Translations under genes and position numbers: made by a program
Shown here: piece after piece, positions 1 through 10,560 of the stretch
Layout of the letters: each line of letters begins with the position of its first letter
Position numbering within the stretch: position 1 is the first letter of the stretch
Notes under the pieces: generated by a model
The model's database searches: none
The model's input: only the letters and a program-made list of their open reading frames with translations
What the model was told of the DNA's origin: nothing
Source: Cynocephalus volans
Taxonomy: Eukaryota; Chordata; Mammalia; Dermoptera; Cynocephalidae
NCBI RefSeq assembly: GCF_027409185.1
Contig: NC_084478.1
Span: 83,373,624-83,437,623, forward strand
Direction: 5' to 3'
DNA length: 64,000 bases

Positions 1-88
1 TCCAAGTCCACTTTCTGACCCTGTCATTCAAAGCTCTCCACACTCAAGGGTTTGAGAAGGGCTCAGGACAGGCTCTCTGGATATTTTT

Positions 89-294
89 TTTTTTTTTTTA
101 AATTTTATTTTGTCAATATACATTGTGGCTGATTATTGCTCCCCATCACCAAAACCTCCCTCCCTTCTCCCTCCCCCCTCCCCCCCAACAATGTCCTTTC
201 TGTTTGCTTGTTGTATCAACTTCAAGTAATTGTGGTTGTTATATCTTCTCCCCCCCCCCCCGGTTTTTTTTTGTGTGTGTGTGTGTGTGTGTGT
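89..294 (-). mobile_element. Retroposed insertion, probably L1 3' end
   Basis: A poly-T start (minus-strand tail) is followed by AAATTTTATTTTGTCAATATA and a C-rich block, ending in a (GT)n run. It is flanked by a 15-bp duplication TCTCTGGATATTTTT at 74-88 and 295-309. The pyrimidine-rich body fits an L1 3' UTR read in reverse; the family call is inference. Confidence 0.6.
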
Positions 295-1575
295 TCTCTG
301 GATATTTTTAAATGAAAATAAAATGCCAAAATATGTTATAAAAAATTATGGTACTTCTTAAATACTTACAATTAAAGAACATCTTAACACACATCACACA
401 AATACGATGCAATATATGCCATTCACAAGATAATTACAGGATTAATAAGGTCTACGCTAGAGACCTTTTTTGAATGAGAACTCCAGCCAAATGGTCCTTC
501 CGACCTCCTCCTTCTGCCCTTCCCACTCCCCACTCCCCACAATGGACCCTGACAATGACCAGTACTAGTTGATCCAGTCCAGTGCTTCCCATACTTAGCA
601 GTGCCCTCAGATTACCCAGGTGCAGATGCAACCAGCCAAGCATGGCCCACAGGCTGGCATTTCAGATCACTGAACAAGCTCCTTTTACAGGTGTGTTAGC
701 CTTCTGCTTGGACTGGCCAGACCTTTGGCTTGCATTGCTCCATAGCCACCACAGACCCTAGCACCAGGCCAAAATTCTGGCAGGTTCTTTGTGTTGGTTT
801 TATGGCTGAGGAACAGGGTGGAAATGTGTTTACAACTCTGCCTGTGTTCCTGCCCTCTCTCCATCTCCTTTAGGGACATCACAGAGCCTCTACAAAAGAC
901 ACTGCAAGCCTGCAAGATCCCGACATTACCTTCCCTCTACCTCTACCCAAATTATATGATTTTTCAAGCCTCTCTTGTTCTATCCTTGCAGGCCCCTGAC
1001 CTTCCCTTTAATCATTTCACTTCTGTGTCAGCTCCCTTTGTCCCTGCCAGGAGGCCTCCTATTTAAAAGGAGACAGGGATTAGACTGTATTTCTTTTGTC
1101 CAATTTTATTTGACCCACACTGCTTTCATTGCTGCCCTGTGGGCACATGCATAGGTATTCAAGTGAAACAAGCCCAGACTTCAGAGTTAAGAACTTCGAG
1201 GAATTTCTCTGCTCTTTATTTGGTGGAGAGCCTGGGGTAAGCTGTTTGCCTTCTTTGCACCTTGGTTACCTCATCTACAGAGCAGGGTATCATGAATAAT
1301 GAGATTAAACTCTGACCTCTAAATTCTAGAAGATGGCATGTTTACCTAATCCCTGGCATTCCAAGCTCATGGTGACCACAGGGTACCTGGAGCATACTAC
1401 CAATGGGTAGGAAGGCATACCATTGATAATGCAGTTGGGAATAAGGGAAAGAACAGTAGGCAGGGAGTCAGAAGTCCCAAAGTTAGGCCTACTTCTGGTA
1501 TTAGCTTGCTTTGTGTACTTGAGCAAGTCACTCAAGCTCTTTGGTCCCAATTTCTTCCTTTGCAAAATAGGGTGT

Positions 1576-2065
1576 ATATAGCATAGTAGCTAAGAGCAAG
1601 GACTTTAAAGTCAGACAGACTTGGGTTAGAGTCCTACCTCTACCACTTACTAGCTGTGTGACCCAGTCTACTCACCAAGTCCATCTTAGTCTGTTTATTG
1701 AGGCAAGTAAATGGAACACTAATATTACAGGTTGAGCACCCCTAATCCAAAAATCCTCAATCCAAAATGCTCCAAAATCTGAAACTCTTTAAGCTCCAAC
1801 ACGGCGCTCAAAGCAAGTGCTCATTGAAGCATTTTAATTTTGGAGTTTTGAATTAGGGATGCTAAGTATGTATTCTGCAAATATTCCAAAATCCGAAAAT
1901 AACTCAAAATCCAGAATATGGAAGGTCCCAAGCATTTCGAATAAAGGATACTCAACTTGTATTTACCTTATAAGGTTGTTAGGAGAATTAAATGAGATAA
2001 CATAGGTACTATATGTAAAGAATTTGACAAAATGCCTCTCACATAAGTGCTATATAAGTGTTAAC
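1576..2065 (+). repeat. MIR interrupted by a small DNA transposon
   Basis: The first half holds the MIR core (CACTTACTAGCTGTGTGACC). The second half resumes after 1959 with TTACCTTATAAGGTTG and GAATTAAATGAGATAA, as in the MIR 3' part. The two halves align in order on one consensus. Confidence 0.75.
1728..1959. mobile_element. Small inverted-repeat DNA transposon (Tc1/mariner-like, TA target)
   Basis: The ends CAGGTTGAGCACCCCTAATCC and the reverse of GGATACTCAACTTG form terminal inverted repeats. TA sits on both sides (1726-1727, 1960-1961). The body carries repeated 'AATCCAAAA/AAAATCCG' motifs. It has no coding capacity and splits the MIR above. Confidence 0.7.
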
Positions 2066-2839
2066 TATTAATACTACCACTGTTATTACTCCCACTATTA
2101 CTACTCTTACTACACCTTCTACTACTATGAAGAAAACCAAGACATGCGGGAGGACCATTGCTGGCCTATTTATCTTACACAGTTGCTATGAGGTTCTAAT
2201 GAGACAAGTGCTGGAAAAGGGTCTTGGAAGATAAAAGGACCCTTCAAAGGTGAGGTGGGATTGACATTGAAGGACAAAGGTATTGGGACCTTCCCCCTCA
2301 CTGCCAAGAAGTTCATTCTGAGTCAATGGATTCTGGCTTGCTCACTGCTGGCAGGAGTGGCTCTTGCCTTCCCCTCCAACTCCCCCACCTTGCCATCATG
2401 ATAATTTGCTCTTCCCGGCAGATTGAATTTGAGGAGAGGGTCTGAAACTTTAGCTTCTATCCTTCTACCAACTCTACCATTCCCATTCCTACTGCAGAGG
2501 CACCTGTCAGATAAGTAGCCAGTGACCAGCCCAGGCCCACACTTCACTTTGCTTTTGCCCTCCTGAGGGCGTGGCTCCTGGTTACCAGCAGGCATGCTTC
2601 CTGCTGCATTTCAGGTTTTGAGGTGTGCTGGAGCCCATGTGGTGCTGTGAGGACCCACTGCTCCTGGCAATCATTAACTTCTGCACACAAAGACACACTG
2701 TTGCGTAGCAGCCATTCAGAAAACCTGGGCTAACTAAAGGAGGGGTGTATGTGGAGGTAGATAGGTTCCCTTCAGAAGCAGCCTGAGAGGAGTGACTGTC
2801 CTCATCTGCTTGCTCCAGGACAATATTTAATTTCTACAT

Positions 2840-3050
2840 GCCAGGTCTCTTACATTATCTCACTTAATCTTCACAAAACAAACATTTAGTTGGTACTTTT
2901 ATAAGGTTCATTTTCCACATGAAGAAACTGAAGCTTAGAGATGTGAAGTAAGCTGCTCCAGGTTGAACAGCAAGTAGATTTTGTTTTGAAACCTATGTCT
3001 TTCTGACTCCAGAGCCTGCACCCTTAACATCATAGAAATGTTATAGAAAG
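2840..3050 (-). repeat. MIR, antisense
   Basis: Reads ATTATCTCACTTAATCTTCAC ... GAAGAAACTGAAGCTTAGAG ... TCTGACTCCAGAGCCTGC, the reverse of the MIR consensus. Confidence 0.75.
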
Positions 3051-4684
3051 ACGAATCCAGACCAGACCCTTCCTGTAGTGGTACAGGTCCTGGCCTGGTT
3101 TCAGGATGGCCAAGCTGAGGCTTAAGAAAATTTCCCAGCTAGGAAGCAGGTCACCAACCAGTGAAATATCCTCTGGCCTGAAGGGAATTTTGATTTCCTT
3201 CCTCTGCTCTTTCTTTCATTTTTTCCGTCTCTCTCAGAAAACACGTAACAGAAAGAGGAATAGGCATTTTAATTGAAAAATGAGCTCTGTCCATATTTTC
3301 CCAGTCCTTCTGCCCTCTTTCCCCTTACCTCCATCCCTCTGTTCTGACAAGGAATCCAAGGTTGCTAGGGATTGTCAGCAGATTCCTGCTTAGAGGCAGA
3401 AACATGGCCTAAGTGACCTCTTGAGATTTCCTCTAGGCTTTGATGCTTCATGGAGTCATAGCAGCAGGTCCCTGACTGTGCAGCCAATATTAGTGCTTGG
3501 CTCAGCTCTAAGGAACAAAGCCGTATTGATCCTGGCAATCTAGTCTTCCCTGGATTGATTACCTTGTCATCTGTCCCAGGCAGACTATCCCAGGTTTTCT
3601 TCCTAATGCTGAACTACAGTGTGGAGAAAGCTGCTTCTGGAGACACAGTGATCACCTGTCCTCTTGAAGTGCCTGCTGGAAGCAGCTGCCCCAAACTGGC
3701 TGCCTCCTTATCAAAAGTGTCCTCAAAACTGAGGGAAGGTCCCTATCCAGTTTCAGTCTCAGAGTAGGAAGGGGCTCATCATTTCAGCATTTGTTTCTTG
3801 TTGTTTTGGCTCTGCAAAGGCACTGATGTTTCCTCAAGAGCTTAGAACACTGGCCATCTGACCCCTGCTGTTCCTTCTCTGGTGGTTGGACAGATCATTA
3901 AAGCAGCCACATGTTTCCAAGGAGAGTGTGGAGATTTGCTAACCATCTGGTGAGCTCTAGACACCATTGCCCAATCCTAACTGGTCCATGGTCAGGGTTC
4001 CTTTTCCAACCTCACAGGGCTCCAGTCAGTATAAGGCCTCCAACCACCACCTAGAAGTTGCAAGGCAGAGATGCTAAAATGGCAGGGAGCTGGACAGGGG
4101 AGTGGACAGGGCATGGTGATGAAAGAGTTCTGAAGCCTTTTCCCTACCCTGCCATGAACTAAGTTTGTGGGCCTGTGTCTTCATCTGTAAACAACAAGAG
4201 GATCATTGATCAGCCTTTGCTTAATGCCTCTAGATGCCTAGTGATAAGGGGCAGGGAGATTAGGAATGGGATTGTGGAGACCTTGAGGTAGATACAGGCT
4301 GGAGGACACTGCCCTAGAGTCCAAGATTGTCAAATCCATAGAGCCATTGCCTAATTGAGCACTGGAAGAGTATCTGGGAGGCAGGTGAGCTTGGCTAAGA
4401 GGCAATTTGGGATTTGGTTAATGTCTAAAGAGAGAGGAGTCAAAGTAAATGACCCTGTGAGCAGAGAGAGAAAAGCAGGTCTGTGAGTGGGGGAGAGGGA
4501 TCTCAGGGACTTTCCCATGGAATCCCGGGGGGAGAGACTCAGAAGGATGAGGGAAATGGAAGAGGCGATACGAGAAGAGTCTTAACCAGAGGCCTGTCAG
4601 GCATCGTGGTGCAGTGGAAAAAGCACTAGATTAGGAGTACAAAGATGGGTGTTTTAGTCTTGGCTCAGCAATGGACTTGTTGTG

Positions 4685-5120
4685 TGTTGGGAAAATAGAA
4701 TAATTTAATCAGGCCCTCTCACCTTAGGTCCAGTTGGGGGTGGTGCAGCATTCTCAGTAAACGAATTGTGTGCAGGTGGAGTTGGTGCACATGTGTGGTG
4801 CTGCCACCTTGGCTGGCGTCTGCCTCAGGCGGCTGCCGCACATGTGGCCGCCGCACGTGTGGCCATGCTTTTCCAACCTACGGCTTCCAAGGACCTGTTT
4901 GCCGGTGACCTAGCTCATAGACCTGCATGTAAGGAGTCTGGTGACCCAGCCTGGCGTGTGAAGGGTTTGTGACCCAGTCTGTGAATGGGCTTGAGGGGTC
5001 TGTGAGCCCCAGACCCAGGCTTAGCTCGACAATTGGCCCAGTTGGCAGGATTACAGGCAGGTAAAAGAGCACGACAATAGTTGGCATTGGCAGGATTCTG
5101 ACATTAGCCCTAGTGCCACA
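4685..5120 (+). repeat. 5' LTR
   Basis: At 436 bp it is longer than its partner by a local duplication of the GCCGC(A)C(A/G)TGTGGCC type near 4830-4862. The two LTRs otherwise align end to end with scattered substitutions, so the insertion is old but not ancient. Confidence 0.85.
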
Positions 5121-5184
5121 ATTGGCATAGTCTGCGACAGGATTCGGAGCAGGTACAGGAGCTGAAAGCCCTTGGAAGGAGGAA

Positions 5185-5553
5185 ATGTGGCTACTTGTGA
5201 ATATGCTGTGCCCTACAGCCACCTTCCTGTTGACGGGGATCTGGTTGCTGCACACTATATTGCAAGGCAGCATAGACCACGTACTACAACACAAAACTCC
5301 TTTGGAAGGGGAGGAAATGTGGGTGTCCTTGAGCGTATGGTGCCCGGTGGCCACTTTTCTGCTGACCGGAGCCTGGCTGTTGATCACTATGCTGCAAACT
5401 GATCGAGATGTGTGGCAGAAAGCAGAGTTGTTGGAAGCATGGATAAATTTCCTGAAGGATGACATGCAGCAACTGGCCACTCCTGTCTCTCACACCAGGG
5501 AAGACAACAAACCCAGTGGTGAGTTAGGGGAAACCGTGAGTCTCCAGGCATGA
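5185..5553 (+). other. Frame in the LTR element with a duplicated hydrophobic segment
   Basis: This 122-residue frame in the internal region contains two similar hydrophobic stretches (near residues 1-27 and 45-71) sharing the patterns CPxATFLLTGxWLL and ML/ILQ. They result from a tandem duplication in the DNA (about 5168-5265 and 5295-5400). I do not recognise a retroviral protein here, and expression is unproven. It may be a chance frame. Confidence 0.3.
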
Positions 5554-6805
5554 CCTGTTGTGTATGAGAAATTGAGGCACAAGCAGCCTTTGGGACTGGA
5601 TGGACAACCAGTGGGTGATCCACAGGTGACCCAGTTCACCACCAATGTCCCGTATACCCAGGTTGAACTGGTTGACTGTTGACTTGGGGAGACAGTTCAG
5701 GCAGAAACATAGGGAGACCTTGGCTGCTTGGCTGTTGCTATATGGGACCCAGGGTTGATGATGTAATGTGCTTTAGAGACAATGTAGTAAATGCATGTTG
5801 CCTTTGTCTGAAGGCAAAAGGCTCGGAGGGTGCCACTTAAACCTGATGGCCAGGACAATGAGAGAAAAGCCCTGCAGGCATTTCAGAAGTCTGGAAGGGT
5901 GCCCCACCCATCACAGACCCTGAGGCCTAGAAGAACTGAGTTGTCCTGGAGGACAGACCTGGGGCACAGCTGCCCCCGGGAACCTACTCCCTGCATCCCA
6001 GCCACTCTGGCTGGAGCAATCCTGCCTCAGCACCTCCGAAGAGCAAAAGCTGAAAACCTTGGAGGCATTCAGGTTGTGTTAAGTTTGCAGGCCAGCAGTA
6101 TGTGAGAGCAGTGGAGGCATAGCAGCCTCCACCTAGATTTCGGAAGATGCATGAAAAAGCTGGGAGATTCAGGCGGAGACCTGCTGCAGGGGTGGAGCCA
6201 CTGCGGAGGTCATCTACAGAGCAATGTGGAGCAGAAAATTGGGGTCAGAGCCCCCACAGAGAACCATCACTGAGGAAATGTCTAGTGGAGCCAGGACAGT
6301 GGGACTGCCACCAGGAGCCCAGAACCATGGAGCTGCTGGCAGTGTGTAGCACCAGCTTGGAAAAGCCACAGGCACCAGGCAGCTCAATGGTCTGCACATG
6401 GCGGAGCTGTAGGAGCGAGGTTGCCCAACGCTTTAGGGGTCCAGGTGCCCCAGTGTGCTTAACGTTCGCCCTGTTTGGGTTTTGGATTTGTTCGTGGGCC
6501 TGTTTTTCCTTTCTATTCCTCCCTTGTGGAATGGGAATGTGTACCCAATGTCTGTCCCACTGTATCATGGAAGTAGATAAACTTGTTTTTGACTCTTTAC
6601 AGGTTCATGACTGGAAGGAGTTTTGCCTTTAGTCTCAGATGAGTCTTTGGACTTTTGAGTTGGTGCTGCAACAAGCTAAAGACTTTTGGGACTGGGATAG
6701 AATGTGTAATATGTGAACGTAAGGGTCGTCTATCCTCGCTAAGGGAAAGTTGCGGAAGATTCTAAACGTGTAGATTGTACGGCGAGAGACCCTGAAGGGG
6801 CAGAT

Positions 6806-7226
6806 TGTTGGGAAAATAGAATAATTTAATCAGGCCCTCTCACCTTAGGTCCGGTTAGGGGTTGTGTAGCATTCTCAGTAAACAAATTGTGTGTGGGTAG
6901 AGTTGGTGCGCATGCGCCCTAACGCCACCTTGGCTGGTGTCTGCCTCAGGCAGCTGCCGCACATGCAGCCATGCTTTTCCAACCTACGGCTTCCAAGGAC
7001 CTGTTTGCCAGTTACCTAGCTCGTAGATCTGTGTGTAAGGGGTCTGGTGACCCAGCCTGGCGTGTGAAGGGTTTGTGACCCAGTCTGTGAATGGGCTTGA
7101 GGGGTCTGTGAGGTCCAGACCCAGGCTTAGCTTGACAATTGGCCCAGTTGGCAGGATTACAGACAGGTAAAAGAGCACCACAATAGTTGTCCTCGGCAGG
7201 ATTCTGACATTAGCCCTAGTGCCACA
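6806..7226 (+). repeat. 3' LTR
   Basis: 421 bp, starting right after the purine tract. It ends where homology to the 5' LTR stops and the flanking MIR resumes. Confidence 0.85.
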
Positions 7227-7289
7227 CTGTGTGTCCTTGAGTAGTTTGTGTTCTCTCTGAGCCTTGATTTCCCCGTTTGTAATTTTTTG

Positions 7290-8783
7290 GGTTTTTTCCA
7301 AAGCTTTATTGAGAACAATTAACATACAATAAACCACACATACTTCAAGTGTACAATATGATGCATTTTGACATATGTACACACTCAGGAAACAATCACC
7401 ACAATCAAGATAATGGACATATGCATCACCCCCCAAAGTTTCTTCATGCCTCTTTATAATTCCTCCCTCCCACCCCACTCCCTGCCCCTCTACATTACCA
7501 GACAAACACTGATACGCTTTCTGTCACTACGGATTAGTCTGTATTTTCTAGAGTTTTATATAGTATGTATTTTATGGTAGGGTCCAGCTTCTTCCACTCA
7601 ACATGATTATTTTGGTATTCATCCTGTTGCTGCATGTATCAGTAGTTCCTTCCTTCCTTTCTTTTGGGGAGGTGGTGTTGATTTTATTAACATGGAAAGG
7701 TCTCTAAAACATGGGTAAATTTTGAAAGCAGATTATATAAGTAGTATGTGCCATATATGCTGTCTTTGACAAAACTATACAAATATATATGTATAGGAAA
7801 ATCTGGAAGAATACATACCAACATAAAAATATTTGTCTCCAAGGATTGGAATTGTAGATTTTTTTCCTCACTTCTCTGTATTTCCTAATTTTTCTATTGT
7901 GAAAATATATAGCTCTTTTAATAAGTAGGAAAATGTTACTATATTTTTAAAAACAGCTTTATGGAGGTATAATTGACATACAGTAAATGGTCCATATTCA
8001 AAGTGCACAATGTGAAAAGTTTTGATAATGTATACATCATGAAGCCATCGTCATAGTCAAGATAATGATTGTATTCATCACCCCCAAAAGTCCTGTCCAC
8101 ATCTACAGGTAACCACTACTTTTCTTTCTGTCACTACAGATTAGTTTTCATTTTCTAGAATTTTATATAAATGGAATAAAAAGTAGGTACTTTTTTGGTT
8201 TGGCTTCTTTCACTCACCATAATTGTTCTGAGATTCATCCAAGTTGTTGCATGTATCAGTCGTTCATTCTTTTTACTGCTGAGTAATATTTCTTGGTACA
8301 GATGTACTACAATTTGTTTCTCCATTTACATATTGATGGACATCTGAGTTGTTTCTAGCTTTTGACTATTACAAATATAGTTGCTATGAACATTCATGTA
8401 CAATTCTTGATGTAGACATATGCTTTTATTACTTTTGGGTTGATGGGACATAGTAACTCTACGTTTAACCATTTGAAAAACTTCCAAACTGTTTTCCAAA
8501 GACTGCACCATTTTACATTTCCAGCAGCCATGCAACTGGAGCTGAGAGTTCCAGTTGCTCCAAATCCTAATCAACACTTGGTATGGTCAGTTTTTTTAAT
8601 GTTAGATGTTCAAATAGGTGTGTAGTAGCATCTCATTGTATTTTAACTTGCATTTCCTTAATAACTAATGATGTTGAACATCTTTTCATGTATTTGTTTA
8701 TCATCATATATCTTCTTTGGTGAAGTGTCAGTTCAAATAATTTGCTCATTTTAAATTTATTTTCTTAATTCTGACTTTTGAGA

Positions 8784-8825
<42 letters not shown>

Positions 8826-10560
8826 AATATGAGTCCTCCTTTATCAGATATTTGATTGGCAAATATTTTCTCCCAGTCTGTGGCTTGTGTTTTAATTTTC
8901 TTAAAAGTGTCTTTGAAGAGTAAATTTTTAAAATTTTGAAGTAAATTTTATGAATTTTTTATGTCCTTTAAGAAACCTTTGCTTAACCCAAGGTAACCAT
9001 GGTTTTATCCTATGTTTTTTTAGAAGTTTTATAGTTTTAGCTCTTACGTTTAGATCTATTACATTTTGAGTTAATTTTAGAATATGGTGTGAGGTAAAGA
9101 TTCAACTTCATTCTTTTCCGTGTGGATATCCAGTTGACCCAGAACCATTTGTTGAAAAAGACTATTCTTTCCCTATTGAATTGTCTTGACACTTTTGTAA
9201 AAAATCAACTAGCCATATATGTGTGGGCCTGTTTCTGGACTCTATTCAGTTCCATTGATCTAAGTGTCTATCTTTATACCAATTCACACTGTCTTGATGC
9301 TGTAACTTTATAGTAAGTCTTGAAACCAAAATATAAGTCTCCCAACTTTGTTCTTTGTCAAAATTATTTTCTCAATTCTATGCCCTTTTTATTTACACAT
9401 AAATTTGAGAATCAACTTGCAAAATTCTATTTTTAAAAAATCTTGCTGGGATTTTAATTAGGATTGCATTGTATCTATAGAACAATCTGGGGAGGATTGA
9501 CATCTTAATACTGAATCTTCTGTCCCATTAACAAGGTATATCCCTCCATTTATTTGTCTTTAATTTCTCTCAGCAACATTTTGTAAGTTTTGGTGTAGAG
9601 GTGTTACACATCTTTTTATCAAATTTATTCATAAATATTTTAAATTTTTGATGACATCACACATGGTATTTCTATTTCAATTCCTAAATATTAATTGCAA
9701 GTATATATAAATACAATTTGCTTTTGTATGTTGATTTTATATCCTGGATCTTGCTTAACTTACTTATTAGTTCTAGTAGCTTTTATGTAGAGTCTTCTTG
9801 ATTTTCTAGGTAGACAATCATGTTATCTGTAAATAGAATTTTACTTCTTCATTTCCAATCTGCATATCTTCTATTTCTTCTTATTGCACTAGCTAGAATC
9901 TCCAGCAGAATGTTAAATAAAAATAGTGAGAGCAGACATCCTCACTTTGTTCCTAGTCTTAGTGTAAAAGCTTTCAGTCTTTTACTATTAATTACAATGT
10001 TAGCTATAAGTTTTCCATAGTTGCCCTTTATCACATTGAGAAAGTAGCCTTATATTTCTAGTTTGCTGAGGTTTTTAAAAAAAATCCTGAATGGATATTG
10101 AATTATGGCAAATGCTTTTTCTGCATCTATTGAGATGATTTATGGTTTTTTAAAAAATGTTTAGTCTGTTACTGATTGATTTTGGATGTTGAACTAACCT
10201 TGCATTTCTGAGATAAATTCTACTTGGTCATAATGTTTCATCCTTTTTACATACTGTTAGATTTAATTTGCTAAAATGTTAAGGGCTTTGGAACTGTGTT
10301 TATGAGGGACATTTATCTGTAGATTTCTTTTCTTGTGATGTCTTTATCTGGTTTTGGCATCAGGATAATACTGGCCACACAGAATGAATTGGAAAGTGTC
10401 TCCTCCTATTTTTTAGAAGTTTGTGTAGAAGTGGTACATTTCTTCCTTAAATGGTTGAAATTTACCAGAGAAACCATCGTAGTCAGCCCCTCTATGATTC
10501 TTAAGGGTCATTTTTATCTTTAACATTCTGTAGTTCTAATAAAGCCCCTGTCATCAATCC
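7290..10560 (-). mobile_element. Old L1 sequence, antisense, in several pieces
   Basis: It opens with L1 3'-UTR-like sequence in reverse (TTTATTGAGAACAATTAACA at 7300; again at about 7950). It continues into the reverse of the ORF2 region (AACATCTTTTCATGTATTTG near 8680, TTGATTTTCTAGGTAGACAATCATG near 9799). About 7650-7945 is a different fragment, probably another L1 tail in the opposite direction. All frames are broken. Confidence 0.7.
8786..8823 (+). repeat. (CA)n microsatellite
   Basis: About 19 uninterrupted AC units inside the antisense L1. Confidence 0.95.

Larger units (their letters stand above)
4685..7226 (+). mobile_element. Complete non-autonomous LTR retrotransposon, ERVL-MaLR type
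   Basis: Two direct LTRs (4685-5120 and 6806-7226) start TGTTGGGAAAAT and end GTGCCACA. They flank 1685 bp of internal DNA. A 5-bp target duplication is visible with one mismatch (TTGTG/CTGTG). Two bases after the 5' LTR is a primer-binding-like site, TGGCATAGTC... CAGGATTCG, close to the 3' end of tRNA-Ser with a 3-nt insertion. Before the 3' LTR is a purine tract GAAGGGGCAGAT. The 3' internal part (from about 6460) resembles MaLR internal sequence. No gag, protease or polymerase frame is present; the longest frames are 122 and 161 residues. It needed enzymes in trans. Confidence 0.8.
4595..7295 (+). repeat. MIR split by the LTR retrotransposon
   Basis: MIR sequence runs from about 4595 to 4684 (AAAAAGCACTAGATTAGGAG... 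CTCAGCAATGGACTTGTTGTG). It resumes at 7227 with CTGTGTGTCCTTGAGTAG and TCTCTGAGCCTTGATTTCCC. Deleting 4685-7231 restores an ordinary MIR order. Confidence 0.7.

Noticed and set aside
4878-5480. Minus-strand 200-residue open frame
   Set aside because: It lies antisense across the 5' LTR and internal region, has a near-copy antisense to the 3' LTR (6984-7505), and shows no protein-like features; it is a by-product of the LTR sequence.
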